Source: Gigaspora margarita (taxonomy: Eukaryota > Glomeromycota > Glomeromycetes > Diversisporales > Gigasporaceae). From it: DNA of 64,000 bases. Below, in pieces: positions 1 to 13,343 of this stretch. Location of the stretch: positions 352,422 to 416,421 of the forward strand of contig WTPW01000442.1 in assembly GCA_009809945.1 (NCBI GenBank), written 5' to 3'. Numbering within the stretch: the first letter of the stretch is position 1; every line of letters begins with the position of its first letter. A model generated the notes under the pieces. The model was not told where the DNA came from, did not search any database, and worked only from the letters and a program-made list of their open reading frames with translations. A program made the translations under genes and the position numbers.

Positions 1-781
1 AATATCCATATTAGACACCTATAATAAAAATTGCTACACTTATCACAAACATATATTGTAGCCCACTTTTTTTTTAAATTAATCTAAATTTTCTGTTAAC
101 AATACAGTCAATCTCAATGTTTAAGAGCTTTTTTGACTTCAATAGTCTTGTAGAATTCAAAAAAGGTCTCAAATATTAATATGGGCTAGGCTGGTCTCAA
201 AATATCATGGCTAAAAATTTAAGAAACAATTAAGGGTAGAGGGTATGTAGATCATTTCTATTAATAAATGAGTGACAAAAAATATTTTTACTGTGAATTT
301 GAAAGTTGCTACATATAAAAATTATTTTTTTACTAAATAAATTGATATTTATATACTAAGTAAAATTGTTTGTAATAAAAATTACGCATATCCTAAAAAT
401 TTCATTGATTTTGAATGAAATTTGATAAAGTTTTTATAGTAACAACTTTTGCGGGGGCCAGGTCTATTCTGCGGGGCCACACAAATTGGCCAATCAAATC
501 ACATGTAAACAATAAGTAAAATAGGTCAAGAAAAAAAAAATAGCTATCTTATGTTCTACTGGGCTATTTTTAATGATTCAACTACCGCTAGAATCAGAAA
601 AACCTCCTCTACAATTTTATTTAAAAATTTAATATGGTTACTTAATAAAATTTTTTTTATTATTAAATATAAACTTTTAGTAATTAGTTTATTAATAGAA
701 ATGATCTACATACCCTCTACCCTTAAAAATTATTTAATTCTAACAAAATTTAAACAAAAATATTTTGATAATAATGTGATT
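1..781. repeat. Foldback/TIR element, left part
   Basis: Left part of an inverted-repeat element later split by LINE-1. Positions 231-268 and 688-725 are perfect 38-bp inverted repeats. A self-complementary block near 110-180 recurs in inverted orientation at about 12,440-12,512, on the far side of LINE-1, and again near 12,870-12,950. The first tens of bases show no gene. The short open frame at 551-829 lies in this arm and runs into LINE-1, so it is not treated as coding. The outer boundary lies before the window start or is not resolved. Confidence 0.55.
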
Positions 782-1695
782 GATAAGTTTAAAAAAAAAC
801 TATCTCCTTTACATTACTACAAATTATAAAATAAACAAACAAACAGTAGAAAGTTTTGATACAACCTAACATGGTAGCCATATTGTAAATAATTAATTAA
901 TTCCATACTAGTTGTGGTAACCTACTATCGACCCACTCCACAATTACTAGGAAAAGAGACTGAGCAACAGCCTTCAGCACACCAAACTTGTTTGAAAAAC
1001 TGTTGCCAACTTTGTCAATAACACATTGCCAAAGTACAAAAGGGAAAGTTCTACAGTATGAACCAATTGGAAATGGATATAGAAACTGACCTCCCAGATT
1101 CTCAATACCTCAATACCCAGTACAGTCTCAGATATTGCCAAATTTGGATGATATAGATTGCTTCTTTTATGGTAATAAAAAAAGTTCTAGAAAATCCTTG
1201 TAAATCCAAAGTCAAAATTTTATTTTTTATTAATATTTTACTTACAGATTTTTTACTTTCTAGATGATATTTCGCTAAGCCAATTATTTATTGCTAAATT
1301 TAATCTATTAATAAAATTGATTTTTCAGTATTTTTACAATAATAAAGCTTCTTTTTTTCTTAATACCTTAATATTAATTAACATTTACTAACCATTTTTT
1401 TTCTTTAACTTGTATATAAAAAAAATTGGGGTATTACTTTAAAAAGAATGATTTATTAAAAATTCTCATCATATATATCAACTTTTATTATGTTCTCACT
1501 AAAAATCACTATCAATATGAATATAAAAGCAATCCAAATACAGAAATAGCTTAATATTAATAAGGATCCTTTTTATTAAAAAAACTATTTTGAAATTGCG
1601 CAGATTTTACTTTTCATATAATTATTATTTGCTAACAGAATCTCTAATACATGACTCAGGATTTGCACGATACTTTTGTAATAAATTCAATTAGT

Positions 1696-1754
1696 AAACA
1701 GTGACACCAACAAACAGTAACACTAACAAACAGCGACACCAACAAACAACGATA
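1696..1754. repeat. 16-bp tandem repeat, about 3.5 units
   Basis: Unit AAACAGTGACACCAAC is repeated with single-base variation and decays in the last copy. It lies inside the 1,126-2,535 insertion. Confidence 0.8.
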
Positions 1755-2099
1755 TCCCAAGTCACTAAAAAAACAACTCTAATGAAATAAGAAATTTAAT
1801 GTAATATGGGTAATGCAAAAAATAAATAAATTATGTAAAAAAAAAAAGAAATCGATACTTCACAAATCGGGTCGTTTGATAAACACTCGAACGTTAACTC
1901 TCTAGGTTTTCTCAAGAAATATAAGTCTATTGCTTCATTTTAGACAAGGCAACATTGCATAGTGTCTATCAGTTAGTTTTATTATTAGTCAAAGTTTCAC
2001 AAGTTCATTATTTATCTTTATTAAAACTAATATTTACAATTTTTTCTTTTTATACCTAAACTAAAAAAAGTTTTTTTTTATATTACCACTTTACATTGA

Positions 2100-2441
2100 T
2101 CTCTAATATATAAAGCTATAAAGCATTCACTTTTTTATTTACTTATTGAGTAACTACCTTATGAATTGTTGTGGAATCAGGGTAGATTCTAAAATTACGT
2201 CTCAAAAATAATGTATTTAGTTAGTTTTCTTTTTGTATCTCCATAAAAAAAAATTTTTTTATATAATAACTTGCACAAGATTTTAGCTTATAGGTTTAAC
2301 AAGAATGTGTTTACCTTGTAGTAACCACCTTATGAAATGTTGCAGGATCAGGTGGGATTTCGAAACTACATATCTAAAATAATGTACTTAGGTATCTTTT
2401 TCTGTAGCAAAAAATTTTTTATGTAACGATCGCACAGGTTT
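2100..2441. repeat. 171-bp tandem duplication
   Basis: Two diverged direct copies offset by 171 bp. For example TAACTACCTT at 2,151 matches TAACCACCTT at 2,322, followed in both by similar ATCAGG, ATAATGTA and run-of-A/T blocks. Non-coding; inside the 1,126-2,535 insertion. Confidence 0.7.
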
Positions 2442-3001
2442 TAATATATATAGATCAGATATAAATTATCGAATTTATTCTAAAAAATTTATCTATATAT
2501 TATTGATCGATTTCTATATTTGGTAATATCTGAGAATGCAATACTGGCAAAGAAAACTCATAATATAGAACCCTCTCATAAAGTAGTGCCCACTACCCCA
2601 TTCCTGCTATAGAAAATACATCAAATAGTGGCGATTCTAGTTCATTCTCTCAAAATTAAGAAATGATATCATTACACAGCCCAGTAACAAAACTAACTGA
2701 ATCGGATGTGAATCTGAACCAGACCCTAGCACCTTTGTCTCTTTTAGAAAATTTCCAGGCCCTAATAAACAAAATTTCTATGAGTTCCTTTAGAAAATTC
2801 CTGGGCCCTAACCAATAAAGATTCCCATGAGGACCCAATTACCTACGAACCCCCTCACCGGTGATAATCTGATCACTACAGATACCCGAAGCAATAATAT
2901 TATAATAGACCTTAACCTGCAACATGACTCACTCTTGACCAATACTATAATAGATGACCTACTTGTTCCAAAAACCTATAGTTAAGCATTAACGAGAAAT
3001 A

Positions 3002-3185
3002 CAGTCTAACCCCGCTATAGTCATATCCGAAATAGTCACATTTTTTTGAGACTATATACCAATCATTTGCAGTAATATAAAATTAACTCTCGCTATAATC
3101 ACATGATGTGACTAATATTATGTTTCTCTCGCTATAGTCACATCAAGTTTCTGCCAGACAGTGTGACTATAGCGGGGTTAGACTG
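3002..3185. mobile_element. pogo/Tigger-like MITE, 184 bp
   Basis: Near-perfect terminal inverted repeats CAGTCTAACCCCGCTATAGT / ACTATAGCGGGGTTAGACTG flanked by TA on both sides (3,000-3,001 and 3,186-3,187). CAG ends with a TA target are typical of Tc1/mariner-pogo elements. Two further internal pieces of the GCTATARTCACA motif sit between the ends. There is no coding capacity. It lies in the ORF1 region of LINE-1 and so is younger than that insertion. Confidence 0.88.
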
Positions 3186-4954
3186 TAGCACCTCACACTG
3201 TAAACAGAATCTGGACTTAACTATTTTAATTGACAAATGAACCAGATAGTTCTAACTCAGGTTGTCCAAAATCAAAGAAGATCTATTCAATGCAACCTAC
3301 TAGACGCAGTACAAAATAATTGTAGCATATAACAACCTGATCAATTTGAGAAATTTGATCGAACATAAAATGAAAACCAAACTGATCCTAGAGCCTATTT
3401 CTCAAGCAATAAAACTAAAATTCCAACATAAGGACCATGCATTCTTTTGCATCTTTATGTAAAGACATGACACACGCCCCTGTTATTAACTAGAATTCCA
3501 AATGTTGTTAAATAATACAATAGAAAAATACAAACGGAGACATAATGCACATTTAATCAATAAAAAAAAATAAAGACCAAATATTTGACATGTTGAGAAA
3601 AAAAACTGGCTTTAGACTTCTGGACCAACTTAAACTTCACTGCAATTGACATATACGAAATTGCTCGTTATACTCTCTATATAACTGGTTTTGCTAAAAT
3701 TAAGATCACACTAGACTTCGAAACTATACGTATAATAGCAAATGATATATGCACTAAGTTTCTAATAAACCTACTGAATCAACTAGAAAGTATCCTCTAG
3801 CAAATCCAAAGCATACTACCATTTACCTTTTCTCTTACCAATAGAGAACACGTATGATCAGTAGCAATTATCCTACAACAAATCTATAGGTCCGAGTGGC
3901 TTCCTGAAGCATATATTGCTGATTAGTGTGAATTACCCCCAGAACTCCCAGAATGGCTAAACAGCGAAACTCAAAAGTTATTTCCAATTAGATCAAGAAC
4001 TGATCTCAAAAAAGTATTTGAATATAAATAGCAATTGCAGCAATACTACATCTTCTCCAAGCTCCCAGATATATACTTCGATTTGCTACCCAAGAAACTA
4101 GCCCCTCTCCTGACTGCACAGAAACTTATCACTTGCTTTAGAAGGTAATTTTTCTTCTTTTCCAGAAGCTCGGATTACTTCAAAGAACAAGTTAATAAAC
4201 TGAGAACAGTCTATACATTTGAAAGTCTTCTCAACGATTATCTCATTAGCTAAAAATGGCTACCAGTGACTCAAAGAATCTTACCTTAGCAATTTAATTC
4301 GTTTTCTCTATTTTAAACCAGAATACCTATTTGCACTTTTTACAGATGATCCTTAAATATTATGCTCTACTAGAACCACTCCCAGAAGCATATATAAATT
4401 TCAACTACACTGACAAACCAGAACTCCTAACAGACCTGAAATTGGTGACAAAAATCAATCTAATCCTCCTAATAATCACCCCAAAGAAACTAGTCATAGC
4501 TGCACGAACCCTATGAAAACATTACTTCTTCTGAGCCATTCCCAATAACAGGATCCAGATACCAAATAAAGAAACAGACACAAACGATAATGGGTTTCTC
4601 AAAACTGTAGAACAATTAAATGAACAAATTCAATGGTGCAACCTACCATCCAAATAGAAATTCTCTATAGACAAACAAGAAGAATTTCTATAAGCTGCAA
4701 ACTTCCTGTGCAGAACCTTTCTTGTAAAAACAATTCCTGATTTTGTCTTCAGTATTTCATCCTTCCCACCCCTGGTTGAAACCTCTTTAATGAAAATAAC
4801 AACACCAATACTATTATGCTAGAACCACTAGACCTTACCAATGAGGAATGAGAGACAAAATCTGAAGTGTCCCATGAGTATCCATAAAAATATGCAAAAC
4901 AAACTGGGCATACCCGAATATGATATTAACCAGAAACATACACAGCACAATATT

Positions 4955-5660
4955 AGAGAATTCATAAATCTTGTGACTTATAATATATGTGAACTTAACA
5001 AGTTTACTAAACTACATTGTTGGATCGATTACTGCATAGAACAGAACCTACATATTATAGCTCTTTTCAAAACAAAATTAAAGGAATCTAGCCCCTGCAT
5101 TAACTAATCATTATTACAAAATATATACCTCAAATTACATCCCCACCTCTGAGCAAAACAAGAAAGCCAGTTTGGGTTCTGTCCTACTGGTTCACAACAC
5201 TATTCAATCCTATATACACAATATTAATACATATTCAGGCACTGCTATATGCATCGACTTTTACTTTCCAAAAAACAAAACCCATATAATTTCAACTTAT
5301 CTACCATCAAATTACCCTGATCTCCTTACTCTAACCCAAAGACAAATTTCACTATGGATAAATGAAGCCAAAATGAGAAACTAGCACACAATTATAATAG
5401 GAGATTTTAATGCAAATGCCAATATAGGCCGTAAACGAAGAATCCTGATATTCATAAACTTAAGCATAAATAACCTCACTAGCTTACTGGACTTTCATGA
5501 AATTAATAACATGACTTGGCATAGCACCACATTCAGTCCACAAATCGATGACATTGGATATTTTCAAACATACTCCTGGACCTCGACCGACTGATACTGA
5601 CCAACGCCCAGGGTATATCTAATAGCGATCACGTGATAATTTCCACTACATAGTATACAA
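4955..5660 (+). pseudogene. LINE-1 AP-type endonuclease domain (broken)
   Basis: Homologous in layout to the endonuclease of LINE-3. Visible motifs in order: NLVTYNICELN with a downstream LHIIALFKTKLK (the N-asparagine and ETK-like positions), IISTYLPS, an intact IIIGDFNANANIG near 5,393, a MTWHSTTFSPQIDDI stretch matching the TWS...RIDYI region, and SNSDHVII near 5,612 (the SDH catalytic motif). In-frame stops separate these pieces, e.g. TAG just before the GDFN block. The domain nicks target DNA to prime reverse transcription; this copy cannot make one continuous protein. Confidence 0.75.
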
Positions 5661-6447
5661 ACTTCACCCCAAAGGTACTCTGCAACAAAAAAAGTAAGAG
5701 AAAAATCTACTGTCACACAAAATAACAGAAGAAAAATGAGAAGATTTTGCAACCAATATAATGTCCTTATTAACATCAACTTGCTTCTACCCACAATCAA
5801 TATCATAGATCAAATTAACAAAAGTTGGTATATCTAGTCCTCAACAATAAAACAAGCTACAAATACCCACATTTTGATTATATGCATTGCTCCCAGACCT
5901 TTTCATGCACTTTCTCTTAAAGCTACAAACCTCTATAATGCATTGAAACATATCAACAAATGCCTACATGCCTTTCTTTGCACTAAATCTTTAAATTCCA
6001 AAATGTATACAATTTCAAAAATTAACGAACACCTAAACAAGGCTCTTATCCTAACAAAAATGCCCAGATTTTCTATAACACTATTGGCATTGGACTATTC
6101 AGTTCTGAACAATGATCCCAATTCAAACTTCATAAAAATTCAGAAAATTGTTAGAGATATCAAAACATGATATGGAACAGTCAGAATGTAGAACGAAACC
6201 AAGAACAAGCAGAGTGAATCAAATTTTACACTAACTGCAGATATGCAGACTTCAAAGACAATATACATCGAATGATAAATAGTATTCTCAAGAGAGATCA
6301 AGATAAAATAAGCTTCGATAAGGTGATCATAACTGACAATGTCATCACAGATCAAACCCAAATAAAAGAAGCAGTAAGTGACCACTTCCAGAATTGAACA
6401 AAAGCGAACCCTATAGACAAAACATACTAGAAAGAATGTGAACTATA

Positions 6448-7816
6448 CTACATCCCCTTAAACAATATACACCCTGCCACATATGAGCCACTGCTTAAAA
6501 CGTTTACGCTAGAAAAATTGACAACAATAATCAACGAAGCCTCTATAAAAAAAGTGACTGGTCCAAATAGCATATCTAACAAATTAATATAACACATTCC
6601 CTCACTTCTATTAAAAAACCTCCTACAATTATTCAATACTTGTCTATATTTAGAACAGGTTCCGAAACAATAGTTGGCTGCAAATATATGGGCCATACCA
6701 AAAAAAGAAAGATATGATCACAATCTCAATAACACACGATCCATAACTTTAATTGATCATATACGTAAACTTTTCACTAAACTACTAACAAATAAACTCT
6801 CTGATATACTTTGATACCAGATCCTCTTATCTAGAAACCACACAGCTCTTCTCTTTTAATCCACACTATACCCAATATCAGAACTGACCTCGATAATAAA
6901 GCACGCAAACTCCAATAAGAATGAATGATGCTGCTCTTATTAGACATGTTCAAGGCATTTAACTCTATCATACTCCAATGCTCATGAAAGCCCTAGAATG
7001 AATCAGAGTCTCTAAACCTTTAATCAACTTACTAACATATATACTCACTCACTGAACTAATTGTGTTATTACTAATTTCAGTCTAACAATACCATATACA
7101 GTAGAAGATAGAATTGATCAAAGGGAAACAATATCTTCTCTCTTATGAAAGATATATTACGACCCTCTTATTACACAAATATACAATGAACATACTAGAT
7201 ATGAAGGCATAATTCTATCAAAACCCTTATCTAAAACTATCCACACATCTATAATAGCATACATGGATGATTCATTATGGATCACCCCAACAAAGAACAC
7301 TTAGAAAAAATACTGGTTACTGCAAATACCTTCTATAAGTTAAACAAGATAAAGGTCAACCCTAATAAGTCTACTCTAATCACCAATTCCCATATTGATA
7401 ATAAAATTCTAATCTTCGATAGATACCTAATCACCTCCAAGAAACAATCAGAACCCATCAAATACCTGAAGACTTGGTTCTGCCTCTCCCCTAACATACT
7501 TCCCACCTAGAAACTTGTTATAGCTAAAACAAAACAATGCACCAATAAAATGCAAAGATCTATTATAACTAGCAAACAGGCTATTTACATTATCAATAAT
7601 ATTATAATCCCCCATTTAATGTATCGTCTTTATAGCACTTATCTGAAACCTGGTCAGATTAGCTCCCTAACAAAAATTTATACTAATCTAACTAAGAATA
7701 AAGCTAAACTTTCACATAATATTCCCAACTCCTTCCTATTTTACTCTGAAATTTATGCTCTAAAGCCGCTAGCCCTTAGGGCTAAACCAACAATCTATAT
7801 TATAATTTTAAATTAA
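6448..7816 (+). pseudogene. LINE-1 reverse transcriptase domain (broken)
   Basis: RT signatures occur in the expected order: KKVTGPNSISNKLI (fingers), WAIPKKERYDHNLNN followed by a SITLIDHIRKLFTKL stretch, LLDMFKAFNSI (motif A region near 6,942), a VEDRIDQRETISSLL block with the YYDPLITQI tail near 7,150, and a MDDSLWITP block (motif C, YxDD type, near 7,263). The thumb-like NKAKLSHNIPNS follows near 7,700. Several stops fall where LINE-3 has Trp, for example TGA in SSLL-stop-KIYYDPL against [12 protein letters not shown]. The enzyme copies the element RNA at the nick; this copy is dead. Confidence 0.82.
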
Positions 7817-8073
7817 AATCCCTTTTTCTGAACTTCTTATAACCAAATTTAAAGTACAAGCCCATCATCTCTCTACTGCTTTCTTCAGAAACATTAATCA
7901 CCCTGAATTTGATAACTTCTTCCTAAAAAAATTAGATTGCAAGAACTACAGGACTCCACAAAATCAAACCAATCGATTCTCCAATCTCTTTCATTATCCC
8001 CTTCAAAACAATTAAAGACATATACTGCACAAACCATATTAACTCTCCACTCATTAAACATTAGTTTGTACTA

Positions 8074-10359
8074 TATCAGCAAATTTTATATATAGATATA
8101 TATCGATTACTAACCATTAAGATATATATCGATGATCAATACCCCTGCTGATTATTATCGATAGTGATAGTAATTGTTATATATCCAGTTAATCGATATA
8201 TATATACTAGATATATATCGATTAACAGATATATATCGATAATCAACACCTCTGCTGATTATTATCAATAGTGATAGTAATCGATATATATCTAATATGA
8301 TATCAATTAATAAATTATTATATTNACATAATTATACTTGCAAGGTTTCGCAATTTATTATAAATTTATTTTTTTTATTTATTATTATTATATATTATAT
8401 TTTAAATTAAATAATCAATATTTGCAAGTTTTCGCAATTTAATATAAAAATTATTTATTTATTATTATATATTATATTATATTACATATTTTTATTATAT
8501 ATTATTATAAAAAAAAAATGAAAAACCAAAAAAAAAACTCTCTGAAAAAAATAACAAAAAAAAAACAAAAATGAAAAATAGTAATAATTTTTAACTACTT
8601 TCGCACTTCATCACATCTACTATTATATTCGCTTATATTCACTACCTCTTGCAAAGTATCAGAAAAGTTAGAGTTGTTCTTGTAAGTACTAGAAAAGTCA
8701 GATTGTTTTCTTGCAAAGTTTCAAAAAAAGTTAGAAATAAATAAAATAAAATTAAAAAAATAAGTAAAAAAAAAGAAAAACAAACAAAAAACAAAATGTA
8801 AGCAAATTAAATAAAAAAAACAAAGCCCCAAATCTCTATTTTTCTAAAATAAGAGTTCGTTTCTTATAATTTAGAAATCATTGAAGGTTTTCGCAATGTA
8901 CTGGAATAATAAAAAAATAAAAATTAAAGAAATAAATAAAAAGAAAACAATAGAATATAACAAACTGAATAAAAAAATAAACCCCAAATCTCTATTATAT
9001 TTGCTTCTATTCACTCTTATTTGCTTTTATTTGCTTATATTCGCTTATTTTCGCTACTTTCTAAAAAAATAGTAAGTAAAAAAAATAAAAAACTATTTCT
9101 CAGAAGTGTTAGTGTTATACTACCTATACAAACGCAAAAGAAACAAGAAAAATTACCTATATGACCCCATATGAATGCAAGAGAACGAGCAAGACCACCC
9201 TATACGAATGCAAGAGAAATGAGCAAGATCACCTTATACAAATGCAAGAGAAAAAAAAACAAATAGACCACCTACAAGAACACTAAAAATCTATGCAATA
9301 CCATCTACAAGAATACCAAGAGGCACGTAAAGCTATTCCACAAGAACACCAACGACACAAGCTAGCAACAATTCCAACAACGATACCAATGATAACATCA
9401 ACTACAATACCAGTAATGACACCAACTAGGACAACACCAATGCGTTGCCTTGCACAAAGTGTCAGAAATTCACTATATTTCATGCCAAAAAGTGTTTTTT
9501 TGTAGAAATAAAATAAAAAAAATTAAAAAATAATAATAAATAAAAGAAAAAAAATAATACTAAATGAAACGAAATGTAACAAAAAAAACAAACCGAAAAT
9601 GAAAAAACAATGTAAAAGTGATAGAAGATCTAAATTATAAACAAAAAAATAAAAAAGATCTAATCTGATCTTGTACTATGATCATTAAAACATTTCAAAA
9701 CAAATCGAAACATTTTGAAAATATTAATTAAACGCGTCCTTGGTATGATCCAGGATACAGATCTACTAATCCAGCCCAGTCCTAAAATATTTTGAATAAA
9801 TCCGAAATATTAAAAAAAAAAAGANNNNNNNNNNNNNNNNNNNNNNNNNNNNNNNNNNNNNNNNNNNNNNNNNNNNNNNNNNNNNNNNNNNNNNNNNNNN
9901 NNNNNNNNNNNNNNNNNNNNNNNNNNNNNNNNNNNNNNNNNNNNNNNNNNNNNNNNNNNNNNNNNNNNNNNNNNNNNNNNNNNNNNNNNNNNNNNNNNNN
10001 NNNNNNNNNNNNNNNNNNNNNNNNNNNNNNNNNNNNNNNNNNNNNNNNNNNNNNNNNNNNNNNNNNNNNNNNNNNNNNNNNNNNNNNNNNNNNNNNNNNN
10101 NNNNNNNNNNTTTACCCAGTAACAGTCAAAACATTATGTAATCATTAAAGATCTGTTAATCGTTACATATCGTTTCAAATAATTCTGATTATAAGCGATT
10201 TATAGATATATAATGATTTAATATAGGAAATAATATATATCGATTTAGATATATATCGATTTTTATTCAATTAATCGATATATAATGATATTTTATAATC
10301 AATATAAAACAATTAAGTGTTATATATCGATTAATATCTATATATAAAATTTGCGGATG
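8074..10359 (-). mobile_element. T-rich CATCAGC-TIR element, copy A (reverse orientation)
   Basis: Ends TATCAGCAAATTTTATA... and ...AAAATTTGCGGATG, flanked by TA (8,072-8,073 and 10,360-10,361), insert into LINE-1. The body is the reverse complement of the shared family body: the conserved block with GATCCAGGATACAGATC at about 9,750-9,775, the GATCTAATCTGATCTTG block near 9,658-9,675, A-rich low-complexity tracts, and remnants of the TTTGCAAGAA motif. Its subterminal arrays are multiple ATATATCGAT palindromes on both sides, unlike copies C-E. No transposase is visible; an assembly gap removes 9,825-10,110. Confidence 0.8.
9825..10110. other. Assembly gap (286 N)
   Basis: Run of N inside copy A. 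The right edge (TTTACCCAGTAACAG...) resembles, in reverse complement, the left edge of the gap in copy D. Confidence 1.
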
Positions 10360-10361
10360 TA

Positions 10362-11890
10362 TCACACTCTCACTGAATAGCTGATCCCTGTGCTATAAAA
10401 GGAACCTCATTAAATAAAATTTTAAACCAACATTTTTCAGCTCATCTAATGAAAGAAAAAATGAATATACATAACATTACATGCATAGAACAATTTTTGG
10501 ATTCTTCCAACTCAAAATTTTTAACTAGCACAGCTTCCATTACAATATCCAGAAACCCCACTTGGATATACTCCATGATGGTTTACAGACACCCAAGAGC
10601 TAATACGAGATACCACCAACCCCACATCAACATACATACATCCTAACCCATATACTTTAACAAAATGGATTCCAAAAAAGAAATCATAGGCATACACATT
10701 AGATTTCGAGATTGAAAAAATTAACTGCATCAGAAATAATATAGCATACATCCAATACTACACACAGACTGACAATGTGTTAACACCCTGCTCCAGATGT
10801 CATCTGAAAGATCTTACCATCACAGCAAAGCGCTGCTTTTTCAGCTATAACAGTAATGGCATATTTACACTGCAAGTAAGCTCCAAAACAATTATCTATG
10901 CTGATATTTCAGACCTGATCTGTGCAATATGGCTATTCAAAGGCCACAAGCGCAATAACTCCATCACACAACTGGTATCGCTACTAAGACTCCTAAACAT
11001 ATTCTCACCCTTTTTGAGAGAAATCTGAAAAAAATAGAAAAAATTAATAATACAAAATAGAAAGTAATAGTACACCTACTAACTACTTCTCGAGCCCAAT
11101 ACAATCAAAATTAACCAATAGCCACCTGCTCCTTCAGAATCACACCACATGTTTGGGGCTGCACAAATATTACATAGTGTAATACAATTAATACAGCTCT
11201 TATACTGTATGCATTTATCATAACCACGCTTCTGCCAGGAACTAAACTAACAGTTATCTCTAACAACCACATATTCATCAAACTTATCATCAACTAATAA
11301 AACTACACAAACTGGATATACTGGATAAGACTGAATACTCACATACTCTTCGTGTAATAAAAGCTCTCACCCTAAATATTCAAACTACCTTCCAATTGGA
11401 TATACAACTGAAACACACTCAACAACCATACGCAACCATTAAAATAAACATAATCCCTCATAACCTGCTAGTCAACAAATACACTCTGTGCATCCTATCT
11501 TCGTCATGTTTATATCACTTGAAAACTACTATTAAAGAAATTACCAAAATTACCAACTACCTTCACTGGAAAAATCAGAACAGGATTTAGAATTGGACAA
11601 ATACTTTTACTGATATTCAACTATACTTAACACTAACCTATCTTTCTTTTGAAGAAAACCTCATCTCTACATACTAACCCAAACTATTCTAAACTAAAAA
11701 CCTTTAAGGTCAAATTGCTTGCAGAAGAATTACCCACATACTTAAAATTATATCACCGTAATTCAACAAAAAATCCAAACTATCTTTGTTCACATTGCAG
11801 AAATGAACTGAAAACCATAGTACACTTACTAACTGCCAATGCAACCCTTCCTCCCTGGACTCTCGTTTATGGGATACTATCAATACGCTA
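10362..11890 (+). pseudogene. LINE-1 ORF2 C-terminal part: CxxC linker, RNase H remnant, CCHC-like tail
   Basis: This resumes LINE-1 after copy A. Near 10,790 a CSRCHLKDLTITAKRC motif (C-x2-C-x11-C) matches CTSCSLKSNIITNKC in LINE-2 and CEGCTKIDDRIIESDKYC in LINE-3, placing it just upstream of RNase H. The RNase H itself is too decayed to trace fully. Near 11,720-11,850 AEELPTYLKLYHRNS and a CSHC...HLL stretch match the LPTLEELNKRRP and CQVC...HLASC tail of LINE-3, the zinc-knuckle region after RNase H. The final cysteine is not conserved here. Frames shift repeatedly. Confidence 0.7.
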
Positions 11891-12391
11891 GCTACTAAAC
11901 TATTGTTAAATAGTACAAGACTATTTGTCTTTATTATAGCATACAAATACCTCTATATAACACGGCAACTACTATTAGGATTTATTACCACTGCAACACT
12001 CACTCCACTTGAAAAACAGCAGACAAGACAGAATATGCTCTCCTATTGTATCACCTAATTACAAAATTAGTATATCATGAACTATGGATACCCTCTTGTC
12101 AATACGCCCATTACTCCATATTTCCTAACCCCCTCAGATAATTAGTTCTTCCCATTTATCTACTCCTATACTAGCTACATTGACCATCAATAATAGAATC
12201 CAGCAATATATTACTAATGGACATTTACACAAAAAATACTTATATGACTAGAGGTTCTATGACCTTTCTAGCACAGCTTAGGTCGAAGTAAAGTAGCTCT
12301 TACCCCTAACTTCTCTTCATTCTTTTAAACTTGTATATAAATATATGTAATTATTATTTGAATAAATAAAGAGTAGAGGAAATAATTATTT

Positions 12392-12424
<33 letters not shown>

Positions 12425-12437
12425 TAATAATGTGATT

Positions 12438-12965
12438 AATTTTAATATTTAAAGCTTTTTTGAATTCTATATACATGTAAAATTCAAAGAGCTATTAAAC
12501 ATTAAAATTGATCATATGGGTCTTTGCTAGAAAACCTATAGTTAGAAACTATTTAGATTTTGACAATAAAATTTGAAATTGCTAGCTATCTATTAATCCA
12601 ATTTGAATAAACTTTTTTTTACTTTATAAAGCTATTTAAGCTTTATAAAACAAAAAAAAGTTTATTCAAATTGGATTAATAGATAGCTAGTAATTTCAAA
12701 TTTTATTGTCAAATCTAAATAGTCTCTAATTGTGGTTTTTCTATCAAAGCCCCTATATGGTTGTTAAAATATATGCATTTAAGTTTTTTGAAAAATTTTA
12801 TTTCATTACCTTTTCAATATCAATAATTAACTAATTTTTAAATAAAAATATCTTAGCATCGATATAATCAAGTTTAATACTTAATAGCTCTTTTTATTCT
12901 ACATATATATAGAATTAAAAAGAGCTATCAAATATTAAAATTAATTATATTGATATGAAGATATT
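12438..12965. repeat. Foldback element, right part, with a 250-bp palindrome
   Basis: It continues the element of 1-781 past the LINE-1 insertion. Two arms, 12,512-12,620 and 12,653-12,760, are near-perfect inverted complements around a roughly 30-bp A/T loop, giving a hairpin of about 105 bp per arm. Flanking it, about 12,440-12,512 and 12,870-12,950 are smaller hairpins related to 110-180. No coding content. The rest up to 13,340 is AT-rich with no gene that I can see. Confidence 0.75.
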
Positions 12966-13343
12966 TTTATTTAAAAATTTAGGGATAATTATTATATATA
13001 AAAATACATGAACTTTATAATTATATGATATTTTAATATAGAGGTTTATCATTTACAAAAAAAATATAGAATATTTATATTTGTAATACTTTTTATATAC
13101 TAAAAATTTTAAGGCATTACAAATCAACTCTGGAAAGTTAGAGGCATGCCATTTATTATGTAATATTTTTTACTTGATAGCTACTCCCATCTATGTATAG
13201 TGTAATTACTCTAATCTCCATTCTGATTGGTTAATTTTTTTATTTTATTTAACTAGCAATCCTGCTTTTATTATAAGAAAAAGTAGATATACTATATCAC
13301 TTTTATTCTTCAGCTACTAATAAGAACACTTCTACTTAAACTA

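Larger units (their letters stand above)
1126..2535. mobile_element. 1.4-kb TIR element inserted in LINE-1
   Basis: Termini 1126-1143 and 2518-2535 are inverted repeats matching at 17 of 18 positions (TCTCAGATATTGCCAAAT type). The flanking LINE-1 sequence looks ORF1-like on both sides (an acidic Met-initiated peptide from about 1,058; open codons after 2,536), which fits an insertion. I see no target duplication and no transposase frame inside. The interior is AT-rich and holds two small tandem arrays. A non-autonomous DNA transposon is the likeliest reading; a chance inverted repeat is possible. Confidence 0.45.
782..12422 (+). mobile_element. LINE-1: full-length but decayed non-LTR retrotransposon
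   Basis: A non-LTR retrotransposon whose limits are set by a 15-bp target duplication (GATAATAATGTGATT at 767-781 and 12,423-12,437) and an A tract just before 12,422. In order it holds a putative ORF1 (ATG near 1,058, then 2,536 onward), an AP-type endonuclease (about 4,955-5,660), a reverse transcriptase (about 6,448-7,816), and after an insertion a CxxC linker, decayed RNase H and a CCHC-like tail (10,360-11,890). Three insertions interrupt it: a TIR element at 1,126-2,535, a MITE at 3,002-3,185 and T-rich copy A at 8,074-10,359. Without these it is about 7.8 kb, close to LINE-3. It has many stops and frameshifts and is clearly old. Its clade (I/Tad/Jockey-like) is not settled. Confidence 0.85.

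Noticed and set aside
9283-9505. Overlapping 66- and 70-codon frames
   Set aside because: Both strands are open over a degenerate short repeat within copy A; no conserved protein.
9792-10148. 118-codon frame
   Set aside because: Spans an assembly gap; no real coding evidence.
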